Below are positions 1 to 8,724 of a stretch of DNA of 38,477 nt, one piece after another; position 1 is the stretch's first letter, and each line of letters starts with the position of its first letter. The DNA comes from Mariniblastus sp. (lineage in GTDB: Bacteria; Planctomycetota; Planctomycetia; Pirellulales; Pirellulaceae): positions 1 to 38,477 of the forward strand of contig JALZWN010000116.1 of assembly GCA_023300235.1 (NCBI GenBank). Reading direction: 5' to 3'. The notes beneath the pieces are model-generated. The model saw nothing but the letters and a program-made list of their open reading frames with translations, was not told the origin of the DNA and made no database searches. The position numbers and the translations under genes were made by a program.

Positions 1-63
1 TTCAAGGCTTCAAGGCTTCAAGGCTTCAAGGCTTCAAGGCTTCAAGGCTTCAAGGCTTCAAGG
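1..63. repeat. 8-bp tandem repeat (TTCAAGGC)n at window edge
   Basis: Seven perfect copies of TTCAAGGC plus seven bases of an eighth run from the first base, so the array probably continues upstream of the window. It lies downstream of the rplS terminator. The unit length is not a multiple of three, so the array would not keep a repeating reading frame of one short peptide. Copies are identical, which suggests recent slippage expansion. No function is visible. Confidence 0.9.
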
Positions 64-278
64 TCAAAGGGGTCTCCTGAGTGTTGGCATGCTTACGCGC
101 AGGATATGGTTTTGGAAATCCCGTGAGCATGTTTTTCAAAGGGGCCTTCTCGAATCAGTCCTTTCCTGGTCGCGTCAACATGGCACCCTCATTTGGTAAT
201 CCATATAGCCCCCGACAAACGCCAACGGCCTTCAAGCAAACGGTAACACTCGCCTATTCGCATCTCACGAGAGCCACG

Positions 279-306
279 AAAAAAGCCGATGGCTTGGAAG
301 CCATCG
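279..306 (-). terminator. Rho-independent terminator of the rpsP-trmD-rplS operon
   Basis: On the minus strand an 8-bp perfect stem (CGATGGCT / AGCCATCG, loop of four) is followed after two bases by six T residues. It lies about 45 bases past the rplS stop, where the operon should end. The stretch between the edge repeat and this hairpin (64-278) shows no convincing gene. Confidence 0.8.
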
Positions 307-351
307 ACTAAAATGCTGCGGGTCTAATTGCATTCGAAACTAGTTGTTAGA

Positions 352-708
352 CTAGTTTGGTTTACGACGCTCTTTCAAGCGAACGGCTTTACCCACGCGG
401 TCACGCAGGTAGTAAAGCTTGGCTCGGTGTACGTAAGAAGAACGAGTCACTTCGATCTTCTCAACGCGGGGCGAGTGAACTGGGAACTTACGCTCAACAC
501 CTTCACCGGCGACGATTCGTCGAACGGTGAACATCTCGCGCGCTCCGCCGCCACTGCGAGCGATTACGGTGCCGGTAAACACTTGCGTACGTGCTTTCTG
601 GCCTTCCAAAATCTTACAGTGAACGTTGACAGTATCGCCGATCTCGAAAGCATCGACGGTTTCCTTCATGCTGGTCTTATCGACCAAGTCCATGATTTTT
701 TGGCTCAT
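352..708 (-). CDS. rplS: 50S ribosomal protein L19
   Basis: L19 sits at the 30S-50S interface of the ribosome. The 118-residue product has the family length and the family signatures: an N-terminal helix (SQKIMDLVDK), the segment GDTVNVHCKILEG, the F-x-G-x-V-I-A-R-x-G-G-G strand, and the basic C-terminus KLYYLRDRVGKAVRLKERR. A GTG three bases upstream is in frame, but the ATG at 708 was chosen because GAGGAG lies six bases before it, against three for the GTG. It is the last gene of the rpsP-trmD-rplS operon and lies 78 bases after trmD. Confidence 0.97.
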   Translation of the reverse strand: MSQKIMDLVDKTSMKETVDAFEIGDTVNVHCKILEGQKARTQVFTGTVIARSGGGAREMFTVRRIVAGEGVERKFPVHSPRVEKIEVTRSSYVHRAKLYYLRDRVGKAVRLKERRKPN

Positions 709-786
709 CACAAACTCCTCTATATTCGTTTATCGTATTGATGTTTTTATTGTTTCGAAGCAAGCAGCGAACTCGCGGTATGTCGC

Positions 787-1488
787 TTATTCGTTCGCTG
801 GATCGGAATCCAACAAGTCGCTTCGTTTTAGTTTCGTATTCTCAAGGCCTTTTTGTTTTCGCCACTCCTCGATGGCCGGATGGTTTCCGCTAAGCAAAAC
901 TTCGGGGACCTCGTGGCCCTCGAACTCTCGCGGCCGAGTATATTGCGGATGCTCCAGCAACCGGTTACCTCGTGAAAACGAGTCGTCCCAGTTACTTAGT
1001 TCATCGCCCAAAACACCAGGCACCATTCGAACCAAGCTGTCGATCAACACCATCGAAGCGACTTCGCCGCCGTTGAGGATATAATCGCCGATTGAAAGCT
1101 CGATCGGATTCAGGATATCGAACACACGTTGGTCGAATCCCTCGTACCGACCGCATAACACGATCAGTCGTGGCTTGACTGCTAACTCTTCGACGAAAGG
1201 CTGGTTAAGCCGTCGGCCTTGAGGAGTCAACATGATGACTTGGCCGGGTTCGGCCGCCATCTTTTGCACATCGCGTACACAATTAACAACCGGGTCGACC
1301 ATCAAGACCATTCCTGGTCCACCGCCGTAAGGCTCGTCGTCGATCTTCTTGTGCTTTCCGGTTGCCCAGTCTCGCATGTTGTGAACGTGGATTTCAACTA
1401 ACCCGCGTTCGATCGCTTTGTTCAGGATGCTTTGGCCCAAGTAGCCCGGAAACATGTCCGGAAATAATGTCAAAACATCTAAACGCAT
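787..1488 (-). CDS. trmD: tRNA (guanine-N1-)-methyltransferase
   Basis: TrmD uses S-adenosylmethionine to methylate N1 of G37 in tRNAs with a G at position 36, which prevents +1 frameshifting. The 233-residue protein begins MRLDVLTLFPDMF and carries the SPOUT trefoil-knot motifs: DEPYGGGPGM (residues 51-60), LCGRYEGFDQR (about 111-121) and SIGDYILNGGE (about 132-142), then LEHPQYTRP. These are the known AdoMet-binding and catalytic segments of the family. Only six bases separate it from the rpsP stop, so the two are co-transcribed. rimM, which lies between rpsP and trmD in many bacteria, is absent here. Confidence 0.97.
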   Translation of the reverse strand: MRLDVLTLFPDMFPGYLGQSILNKAIERGLVEIHVHNMRDWATGKHKKIDDEPYGGGPGMVLMVDPVVNCVRDVQKMAAEPGQVIMLTPQGRRLNQPFVEELAVKPRLIVLCGRYEGFDQRVFDILNPIELSIGDYILNGGEVASMVLIDSLVRMVPGVLGDELSNWDDSFSRGNRLLEHPQYTRPREFEGHEVPEVLLSGNHPAIEEWRKQKGLENTKLKRSDLLDSDPANE

Positions 1489-1494
1489 CGTGGA

Positions 1495-2013
1495 TTACTC
1501 AGCTGCTGCTTCTGGAGCGGCGTCTGCTTTGGCTTCTTTGGCCGGTGCGTCTGCTTTGGCTTCTTCAGCTGGAGCATCTGCTTTTGCTTCGCCATCAGGC
1601 TTTGCTTCGCCTTCGGCCGCAGGAGCTTCTGCGGCTGGTTCAGGAGCAGGAGCTTCGGGTTTTGGCATTTCAACGCTGGCTGCTGCAACACGAGCCGCTT
1701 CGATTGCCTTGCCACGACGATCGCTCAACTTTGAAATCGCTTCTTTTTGAGCTTCCAGATGAGTACCATCGGTGCCGTACTTTTTGATCAACGTAGCAAC
1801 CTTCGGTGATGGCTGTGCGCCAACTCCTAGCCAGTACGCGATTCGGTCCCCTTTGAGGATCGCTCGGGCATCGGTTTCTGGAACGCTTGTGTCGTAGGTA
1901 CCAAGTTGTTCGATGACTCGACCGTCTCGGGGAGATCGAGCGTCCATTGCACAAACACGGTAGAACGGGCGGTGTGTACGGCCCATCTTTTTAAGTCGGA
2001 TTTTTACTGCCAC
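1495..2013 (-). CDS. rpsP: 30S ribosomal protein S16 with long Ala/Glu-rich tail
   Basis: S16 is an assembly protein of the small ribosomal subunit. The first ~85 residues are the S16 fold: M-AVKIRLKKMGRTHRPFYR, then D-x-R-S-P-R-D-G-R-V-I-E-Q-L-G-T-Y and RAILKGDRIAYWLGVGAQPS. The frame is open further upstream, but the GTG at 2013 was chosen because translation there begins exactly at the conserved AVKIRL, with AGAGG five bases before it. The product is 172 residues, about twice the usual length. The extra ~85 residues are low complexity, rich in Ala, Glu, Lys and Pro, with imperfect EAKADAPA repeats. It is the first gene of the operon with trmD and rplS. Confidence 0.96.
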   Translation of the reverse strand: MAVKIRLKKMGRTHRPFYRVCAMDARSPRDGRVIEQLGTYDTSVPETDARAILKGDRIAYWLGVGAQPSPKVATLIKKYGTDGTHLEAQKEAISKLSDRRGKAIEAARVAAASVEMPKPEAPAPEPAAEAPAAEGEAKPDGEAKADAPAEEAKADAPAKEAKADAAPEAAAE

Positions 2014-2492
2014 TTTTTCCTCTTGGGTTGGGGTAACTGAATCGTGTGGACCGTTCAAAACGGCCTCTTCGCTGGGAAGATGAACCAAAGTTGGTTAAGC
2101 CTTTTCAACAACACAACAATTTCTGTGCAGCCGAGGCTCGGTTTTTGGAAGCCGCACATTGTATTGGCTGATCGGCAGTTTGACGATACAGATTGGCAAA
2201 TTCTCTGGAAAAACGCCAAGAGTTGTCCAATCGGTGGCCTGATTCGGGCTGGAGAAAGTTTTCGCGTGGATCAGAGCAACAAATCGCGGGCAAAAATCGC
2301 TTAGCGGCCAAGTGGAAGCCAACCGCGCGCTGGACCGTGCTTGACGGTGAATTGGTGAATTGGCGTTGGGTCGGATCAGCCACGTGAGGCAGCGATGGGA
2401 TCGCCTCGGAACGGACGAGTCACATAGATTCGCTTTTTGCTGTCCTGCGGCCGGTGGCCAAGGGGCCCCCACCCGCTCACGCTCAAGACCTG
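2014..2492. other. Intergenic region carrying the rpsP promoter side
   Basis: No convincing gene was found between the start of rpsP and the stop of pyrC; the small open frames lack a ribosome-binding site and recognisable sequence. It should hold the rpsP operon promoter, but no clear -35/-10 pair stands out. A small inverted repeat (CCGTT TTG AACGG on the minus strand, near 2053-2065) lies in the presumed leader. Confidence 0.5.
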
Positions 2493-3809
2493 CTACCCCG
2501 TCGTGTACTCAATCTCCGCACCCAACCTTGAATCATCGAACTCCGACTTGCCATCGGAGATTCGGAAAACTTGTTTCCCCATCACCCAAGTCGCGATCGG
2601 CCAGCCCGTCACGTCATCACCGTGCCATGGCGTCCAACCGCACTTCGTTTCTTGGTTTTCGTTAAGCACCGTTTGAGTCAAATCCATGTCGACCAACGTC
2701 AAGTCCGCATCGTAACCGACTTCAATCCGGCCCTTCCGCTTCATGTTCCAAATCTCCGCCGGCCCCGAGCACATCCATTTGGCAACTTGCTCGATCGTGC
2801 ATTTGCCTTGATTGACTTGGTTCAACATCAACGCCAAGTAATTCTCAACCGCCGGCAAACCCGAAGGGCACTTTGGGTAAGGCTCGCGTTTTTCTTCCAT
2901 TGTGTGAGGCGCATGATCCGTCGCGACGATGTCGATGATGCCGTCACACAATGCTTGCCAAAGTTGTTCATTGTCCGTTTTAGTTTTGACCGACGGGTTC
3001 ATTTTGACCAACGATCCCAACCGCGGGTAATCGTCGACGTTAAAAAACAAGTGATGCGGGCAAACCTCCGAAGTGATCAACGGCCCCCCGTTTTGAATCA
3101 ACTCGATCTCATCCGCGGTCGAAACATGCAGCACGTGAAACCGATGGTTGTGGCGCTGAGCCAAATCGATCGCCCGCTTAGTCGCGATCACTGCTGCTTC
3201 GTGGTCGCGAACTTTCGAGTGAAACGCGATGTCGGTTTCGTTGGCGTATTTAGCCGCGTTAGCACGGACGGTAGTTTCGTCTTCGCAATGAGCACAAATC
3301 GTCAGCGTCGACTGCGCGAAAATCTTTTCCAACGCCGCTTGTTCATCGACCAGCAAATTTCCGGTGCTGGAGCCGATGAAGATTTTAATCCCAGGTGTCC
3401 GAGTCGCGTGCTGGAGCACGTCAACATTTTCAGTCGTGGCTCCGACGTAAAACCCGTAGTTAACCAAACTGCTTTTGCTGGCAGTGGCTAGTTTCGCTTC
3501 CAAAGCCGCTTGGGTGATCGTGTTGGGGACGGTATTGGGCATTTCCAAAAAACTCGTCACGCCGCCTTTCGCACAAGCTCGCGAGGCGTGGGCGAGGTCT
3601 TCTTTGTGCGTCAGACCAGGTTCGCGAAAGTGTACTTGGTCGTCAATCACGCCCGGCAACAAGTATTTCCCACCGGCATCGACGACTTGATCGGCCGTTG
3701 TTTGGGTCGCTGCGTCCAAATCCGCGATCCGAGTGCCCTCTATTAACACGGAAGTTTCTTGAATGCCTGCAGGGGTGACCACTTTGGCGTTTTTGATCAG
3801 AGTTTTCAT
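2493..3809 (-). CDS. pyrC: Dihydroorotase
   Basis: This enzyme catalyses the reversible cyclisation of carbamoyl-aspartate to dihydroorotate in pyrimidine synthesis. The 438-residue protein matches the class I (long) dihydroorotases of the amidohydrolase superfamily. Seen are [14 protein letters not shown] (52-65), the carboxylated-lysine segment [10 protein letters not shown] with K142, metal-ligand histidines near 174 and 228, and VATDHAPH with D298. The usual H-x-H metal motif reads Q58-V-H60, so the first histidine is replaced. From memory, [10 protein letters not shown] also occurs in Bacteroidetes-type dihydroorotases, so this is probably a subfamily trait and not damage. It is transcribed away from the ATPase gene. 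Confidence 0.93.
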   Translation of the reverse strand: MKTLIKNAKVVTPAGIQETSVLIEGTRIADLDAATQTTADQVVDAGGKYLLPGVIDDQVHFREPGLTHKEDLAHASRACAKGGVTSFLEMPNTVPNTITQAALEAKLATASKSSLVNYGFYVGATTENVDVLQHATRTPGIKIFIGSSTGNLLVDEQAALEKIFAQSTLTICAHCEDETTVRANAAKYANETDIAFHSKVRDHEAAVIATKRAIDLAQRHNHRFHVLHVSTADEIELIQNGGPLITSEVCPHHLFFNVDDYPRLGSLVKMNPSVKTKTDNEQLWQALCDGIIDIVATDHAPHTMEEKREPYPKCPSGLPAVENYLALMLNQVNQGKCTIEQVAKWMCSGPAEIWNMKRKGRIEVGYDADLTLVDMDLTQTVLNENQETKCGWTPWHGDDVTGWPIATWVMGKQVFRISDGKSEFDDSRLGAEIEYTTG

Positions 3810-3984
3810 TTGACAGCTAGGGTTGGTATTTTATGGGCAGACTGGCATACTTATAGCACAAACCATGTGTTGATATCGGCGACTCAGTGAATGCTCTTAC
3901 GAATTGAAGTCGCTGATTTTACGCGATCGACGCTGCCTGTCGTCCCCCACTTATATTTTTGCTATACGAAGAGGATTTTCATCA

Positions 3985-6414
3985 ATGCAAGATTTCGAAA
4001 AACTCGGCCAATTCTACCTCGGAAAAGAAATCGACCCAGCCACTGGCGAGCGAACCGAAGATCTACTGATGTACGATTCTCGCGACCTTTGCACGCACGC
4101 GGTAGTCGTCGGCATGACCGGTAGCGGAAAAACGGGCCTCTGCCTGGACCTGCTGGAGGAAGCCGCCATCGACCGAATCCCAGCAATCGTGATCGACCCA
4201 AAAGGCGACATCGCGAACTTGATGCTGACCTTTCCCAACCTCACGCCCGAAGAGTTCCGCCCTTGGATCGACGAAGGCCAAGCGTCTCGTAAAGGCGTCT
4301 CGCCCGAAGAATTCGCCACGATGGAAGCGGACAAATGGAAAGAAGGACTCGCCAGCTGGGGACAAACACCCGAGCGAATCCAGATGCTGCGCGACACCGT
4401 TGAAATGCGAATTTACACGCCGGGCAGCAACACCGGTCGACCGCTGACGATCCTGAAATCGTTTTCCGCGCCCGGTGAAGCGATCGTCAACGACAACGAT
4501 GCGTTCTTCGATCGAATCGCGTCAGCCACCTCCGGCCTACTGGCGTTGATGGGCATCGATGCAGACCCAATCAACTCGCGTGAGCATATTTTGATTTCCA
4601 AAATTTTGGAAACCGCGTGGCGAGCCGACAAAGACCTCGACCTTGGCAAATTGATCGGCCAGATCCAGAACCCGCCGTTCACTCGCGTCGGCATCATGGA
4701 ACTCGACAGCTTCTACCCGGCCAAAGATCGTCAAAGCTTGGCCATGACGATGAACAACTTATTGGCGTCGCCGTCGTTTTCTAGCTGGCTGCAAGGCGAG
4801 CCGTTGGACGTCAAAAAGATGCTGCACAACGAAGACGGCAAACCTTGCGTGTCGATCGTTTCGATTGCTCATCTTTCCGATCAAGAGCGTATGTTCTTCG
4901 TGACGATTTTGCTAAACGAAATGATCTCTTGGATGCGAACGCAAGCCGGCACATCCAGCTTGCGAGCGTTGTTGTACATGGACGAAGTGTTCGGGTACTT
5001 CCCGCCGACCAAAAACCCGCCGTCCAAACAACCGATGCTGACGCTGATGAAGCAAGCCCGTGCGTTTGGGCTTGGTTGCATCTTAGCCACCCAAAACCCG
5101 GTCGACTTGGATTATAAAGGCTTGTCCAACGCCGGCACTTGGTTCCTTGGCCGCTTGCAAACCGAACGCGACAAAGCCAGAGTGCTAGAAGGCCTCGAAG
5201 GAGCTTCATCGCAAGTCGGGCAGTCGTTCGACAAATCCGAGATGGAAGCAACCCTAGCTGGATTAGGCAGTCGGAAGTTCCTGATGAACAACGTCCACGA
5301 GGACGGACCGGTCGTCTTTGAAACTCGTTGGGCAATGTCCTACCTCCGTGGGCCTCTGACTCGAAATCAAATCCAAGACCTCGTCCAGTCCGACGACAGC
5401 TACGACGCCCAAGCAATCGCCGAAGCCAATGCACCTCGCGCAGCAGCACGCGTCGAACAAATAAGCGAACCTGAAATTGATCCTCGGCAGTTAATTCCGG
5501 AATCAGTCCCGCAATTTTTTGCCGAACCAAACCAGCATATCTCAGGCGATTCGAAGTTGGTGTATCGACCGAATTTGTTGGCCAAAGGACGTCTGCACTT
5601 CGTTCGAGCAACCTACAAAGTTGATGAGTGGAAAGAAGTGACTTGTTTGGCTGAGATTTCCGGAGGTCAGATGCCAAATGAAGTTTGGGAAAACGCCGAA
5701 CAAATCACTGAGCGATTGAGTTTGGATTCGCAGCCGATCGATTCCGGTACCTTTGAGGCATTGCCCGAGGATCTCCAAACATCCAAGAACTACAAAACGT
5801 GGAAAAAAGAGTTCGCCGAATTTTTGTACCGTGAAAAGGCGGCCACCGTTTGGAAATGCACCAAATTGAAAAAGTACTCCGAACCCAACGAGACGCTCGG
5901 CGATTTCAAAGTCCGCCTCGAACAACACGTTAGCGAACTCCGAGACGAAGAAGTCGAAAAGCTACGCAAGAAATTCGGTAAGAAATTCGACACCCTCAAC
6001 TCGCAAATCCGCCGAGCAGAAGATCGAGTCGACATCGAAAAAGAGCAATACCAACAACAAAAAATGGCGTCGCGGATTTCGATCGGCACCACCATTATGG
6101 GAGCCCTGTTCGGTCGCCGGTCAACTCGCAACGCGTCAACGAGCATGCGCTCGCTTAGCCGCTCCTCCAAAGAAAAGAACGATATCGAACGAGCCGAAGG
6201 CAACCTTGAAGATCTAGAGTACAAATTCAAAGACCTAGAAAAAGAACTCAACGACGAAGTTGCCGAGATCGAAGACAAGCTGTCCGTGGACGAACTTGAG
6301 TTTGAAGAAATGAACTTGCCACCTCGCAAGAGCGACCTATCGGTTCAAGAATACGGAATCGTTTGGTTACCGCTGAAGGTCAGCCCGAACGGCGACACAG
6401 AAGCGGCTTATTAA
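3985..6414 (+). CDS. HerA/VirB4-like P-loop ATPase with C-terminal coiled coil
   Basis: This is a predicted nucleotide-driven motor of the HerA/FtsK-like class, 809 residues long. Walker A is GMTGSGKT (43-50). A strand IPAIVIDPKGD (about 66-75) follows, as in HerA and VirB4 proteins. Walker B is ALLYMDEVFGYF with D333-E334, and the sensor-like ILATQNPVDLDYKGLSNAGT lies after it. Residues ~650-770 are charged and heptad-like (two coiled-coil stretches around a basic linker). The ATG at 3985 was chosen because GAAGAGGA lies nine bases before it; an upstream in-frame ATG at 3904 has no such site. No NurA nuclease, relaxase or secretion partner is adjacent. The physiological role is unknown to me. 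Confidence 0.8.
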   Translation: MQDFEKLGQFYLGKEIDPATGERTEDLLMYDSRDLCTHAVVVGMTGSGKTGLCLDLLEEAAIDRIPAIVIDPKGDIANLMLTFPNLTPEEFRPWIDEGQASRKGVSPEEFATMEADKWKEGLASWGQTPERIQMLRDTVEMRIYTPGSNTGRPLTILKSFSAPGEAIVNDNDAFFDRIASATSGLLALMGIDADPINSREHILISKILETAWRADKDLDLGKLIGQIQNPPFTRVGIMELDSFYPAKDRQSLAMTMNNLLASPSFSSWLQGEPLDVKKMLHNEDGKPCVSIVSIAHLSDQERMFFVTILLNEMISWMRTQAGTSSLRALLYMDEVFGYFPPTKNPPSKQPMLTLMKQARAFGLGCILATQNPVDLDYKGLSNAGTWFLGRLQTERDKARVLEGLEGASSQVGQSFDKSEMEATLAGLGSRKFLMNNVHEDGPVVFETRWAMSYLRGPLTRNQIQDLVQSDDSYDAQAIAEANAPRAAARVEQISEPEIDPRQLIPESVPQFFAEPNQHISGDSKLVYRPNLLAKGRLHFVRATYKVDEWKEVTCLAEISGGQMPNEVWENAEQITERLSLDSQPIDSGTFEALPEDLQTSKNYKTWKKEFAEFLYREKAATVWKCTKLKKYSEPNETLGDFKVRLEQHVSELRDEEVEKLRKKFGKKFDTLNSQIRRAEDRVDIEKEQYQQQKMASRISIGTTIMGALFGRRSTRNASTSMRSLSRSSKEKNDIERAEGNLEDLEYKFKDLEKELNDEVAEIEDKLSVDELEFEEMNLPPRKSDLSVQEYGIVWLPLKVSPNGDTEAAY

Positions 6415-6432
6415 CAGTCGGCCCATCACCTG

Positions 6433-6452
6433 AGGCCTAAGTCCTTAGGCCT
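6433..6452. repeat. Perfect 9-bp inverted repeat
   Basis: AGGCCTAAG and CTTAGGCCT face each other across two bases just past the ATPase stop, and a partial third copy (CCTAAGGCC) follows. The arms are too close for a normal terminator loop unless the inner pairs open. It lies between convergent genes. Confidence 0.6.
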
Positions 6453-6490
6453 ATATCCTAAGGCCCGCAGTTCCCCGAAATTCTTAAAGT

Positions 6491-6525
6491 CACGGTTTCC
6501 TTAAGTGGAAGCCGTGGCTTCTTTT
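6491..6525 (+). terminator. Terminator of the ATPase gene
   Basis: CACGGTTTCC pairs with GGAAGCCGTG (one G-U pair) around the loop TTAAGT, followed by a T-rich run (GCTTCTTTTA). It is placed 75-110 bases after the plus-strand ATPase stop, before the convergent gene ends at 6643. Confidence 0.7.
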
Positions 6526-6642
6526 ATGTCCATTTGCATAGCCCAGCGATCCGAACTGCATGTTCCGATTGCTGGGCCATCATTTTTAAAATGATTCGAA
6601 GGGCCAACAACCCACGCCAACTGCCTCAGAAACCAACCCCGG

Positions 6643-7989
6643 TTATTCCCCCTCTTCGGCCGCATTCAAATCCGCTGCCAAAGCCTCCAGCCCCATCTGC
6701 AAATACTCCGGACTGCGTTCACCCCAGAGCCGATTCAGATGTGCCGCCGGGTCGTCCAACCATTTTTTATAGGTCGCTGCAAAGAGCTCAACAAATTGAT
6801 AGTTACAAGTATGCAACGCTCGTTCAAAACCCCGATCGGCTAGTTTTAACACGTCCTCGGAAACCGAATCCAATTTTGATAAAGCCAGCAAGCCCGAGTA
6901 CGTCACATAGTTCGTGGAACTGCTGAGCATCGTTGCGGCGTTGTCGGTCACAAAGCCATCCACCTGATCCATGAACGCTACCGCTTGAACCGCTTTGGAC
7001 CGCAGTCGATCGTCACGATTGTCCGTCAGAAATCTCAATTCCTCCACCACTTCGGAATTAGCGGACTGAGAAATCTGCGCGGCCGAGACCGCATGAGCAA
7101 CCACGTGTTCGCTGCGGTGTCGCAAGTTTTGCAAGATCGCGGAATCCTGTTGTTCCAAAAACGAATGCCCCGGATGAAAAAACTGCATCGCAGCAATTCG
7201 AGTGGATTCTTTTCCGCTGGCCGCCAGTTCCACCAACGGTTCGATCGCTAGATCGTCGCTTTCCACCAAATTTTGCTGAAAGAAACTGTCGTTGGTTTTG
7301 GTCAAATACTTTAGCGCCCCTTTTGCCGACCCAAGTTCTGCCGGCAAGCTACCAGCATTGCCCGAGCGACACCAAGTTGCCAGCGCATGAGCGTAAGTTA
7401 ACGATTCGTGATCCAAAAAATTACTCGGCGCCGCATCCCAACGCGTTGCATCCCAGTAAGATCCCGCATCACTGATTAACTCGACCTGCGCCCGCAGGCT
7501 GCCGAGTCCACACAGCACTACCGCTGCGTCTAAAAATTCGCCGGGCACCGCACCATCGGCCAACCCATTTTTGAATAGCAGGTCGTGCACAACGCCTTGC
7601 ACTAACGCCGCCGCTGCCAACCGCGGATCGCACGAGAATTCGGTTTCCACTGCAAGCTGTCGTTTTTCTGAATCGTAATCGGTCGGCAAACTGCCGAGGC
7701 CTTTAACACCACCACCGCCTCAGCCACCGCCGCTACTGACGGTCGCCAACAATCGCGGCGTCACACGCACGTCTAAATCGGTGACATCGTGCTTGAGATG
7801 TTCGCTAAGCAAGCTGACCAGCCCCGTCAACGGATCCGAACGCCCGGCCAGATCCAACAGTTTTTCGGCGGGCACGACCGGGGTGACGCAACGTTGCCAG
7901 CCGAGTGCTTTTGCGATCTGAAGAAAGTAGAATTCAACTTTCGCTTTTTTGTTGTCGTCGAGGTTCGGTTTTGATTTTAAAAACAACAT
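6643..7989 (-). pseudogene. Helical-repeat-like hypothetical protein interrupted by one in-frame TGA
   Basis: Two open frames in the same reading frame are separated only by a single TGA (7720-7722). The first runs from ATG 7989 (MLFLKSKPNLDDNKKAKVEF) and ends in a glycine run. The second continues with four glycines, then VKGLGSLPTDYDSEKRQL, and runs 348 residues from its first possible start, a TTG at 7689 with no good ribosome-binding site. The stop therefore interrupts a polyglycine linker (GGC GGT GGC TGA GGC GGT GGT GGT) and one base change from GGA explains it. The C-terminal part is rich in paired helices with HEAT-like character. I do not recognise the family. It may be a recent nonsense mutation, a sequencing error, or two separately made products. 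Confidence 0.65.
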
Positions 7990-8175
7990 GATAGGCCGCA
8001 AAGATCGTGATTGAATTGTGCTGATTCTTATATCGGACGAGCATACCAATTTCTTTGGCTTGGGGCGCCGTCAATTCGATTGGCCAACCTACCAAAAGCT
8101 TGAAAAGACTCACTGTTTCACGTGCTCGGCAGCAAGGCGAATCAATTTCACGAATTAGCCAGGCCCCACAAAAGG

Positions 8176-8509
8176 GAGCCCGACGCGGCAGCAAAGAACC
8201 CGTAAAAATCGTCGCTAACGGGCCTGTTGATTTAATCTGTTTTGGCGAAGCCTTAAAATGTGATGATCGTTCATCCAGCCTACCACACGGGCAGACACGC
8301 TGGAAGCAATTCTAGTGGACGGGTTGGTTGACCCATCCACTCGGATTTTAAGAATCGTTTTTAGTCGCTTTGGTGAAGCCGCTTTGGTGATGAAGCCGCT
8401 TTGGTGACAACCACGGTTTCGTAGAGCGGAAACCCCGACTATCGCCAAAGTGGATCAATCAATCAACAAGCCCTAACGTGTCGCGCTACCATGGCGTCGG
8501 ACTACCATG
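8176..8509. repeat. Composite intergenic repeat, copy A
   Basis: A left arm resembling GGAGCCCGACGCG (8176-8188) and degenerate right arms (GCGCTACCATG, GCGTCGGACTACCATG near 8483-8509) flank an inner element. That element begins GGGCCTGTTGATT at 8220 and ends AATCAACAAGCCC at 8473, so it has terminal inverted repeats. Its interior (TTTTGGCGAAGCCT, then GGCAGACACGCTGGAAGCAATTCTAG) aligns with copy C at 28276-28403. The whole stretch between the broken gene and the EF-hand gene shows no credible gene. Confidence 0.7.
8366..8407. repeat. Three short direct repeats of CGCTTTGGTGA
   Basis: CGCTTTGGTGA occurs at 8366, 8380 and 8397, separated by 3 and 6 bases, inside copy A of the composite repeat. 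Copy C lacks this block, which explains part of the length difference. Confidence 0.75.
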
Positions 8510-8724
8510 CCACCCTAAATCAAAAAATGATCCGCCAAGTGCTCGGCGTACAAATTCCAGCAGCGATTCATCCCTCAAACGACCTGCCCTCATGGCTGAA
8601 AAACCCAAAATTTTTTTGATGTTGCCCGGCGATACGTTTTGGTGGTTCGTGTTTAATTGTGATAGAACAGAGCCTTCCAAATCGCTCAACCGACTCCCCC
8701 TGCTCATTTTTGAAAGAAAACACA

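Noticed and set aside
1454..1750. Ala/Ser-rich frame on the plus strand opposite rpsP
   Set aside because: Low-complexity shadow of the S16 tail.
2571..3491. Open frame on the plus strand opposite pyrC
   Set aside because: Antisense to dihydroorotase, Arg/Val-rich, no domain.
7720..7722. TGA as selenocysteine or reassigned glycine codon
   Set aside because: No selenocysteine-like context (glycine linker), and all other genes here use TGA as stop, for example the ATGA overlaps in the pseudopilin cluster.
3985..7989. HerA-like ATPase plus helical-repeat gene as a defence system
   Set aside because: No nuclease, no known defence partner and no mobile context; the second gene is on the other strand and is broken.
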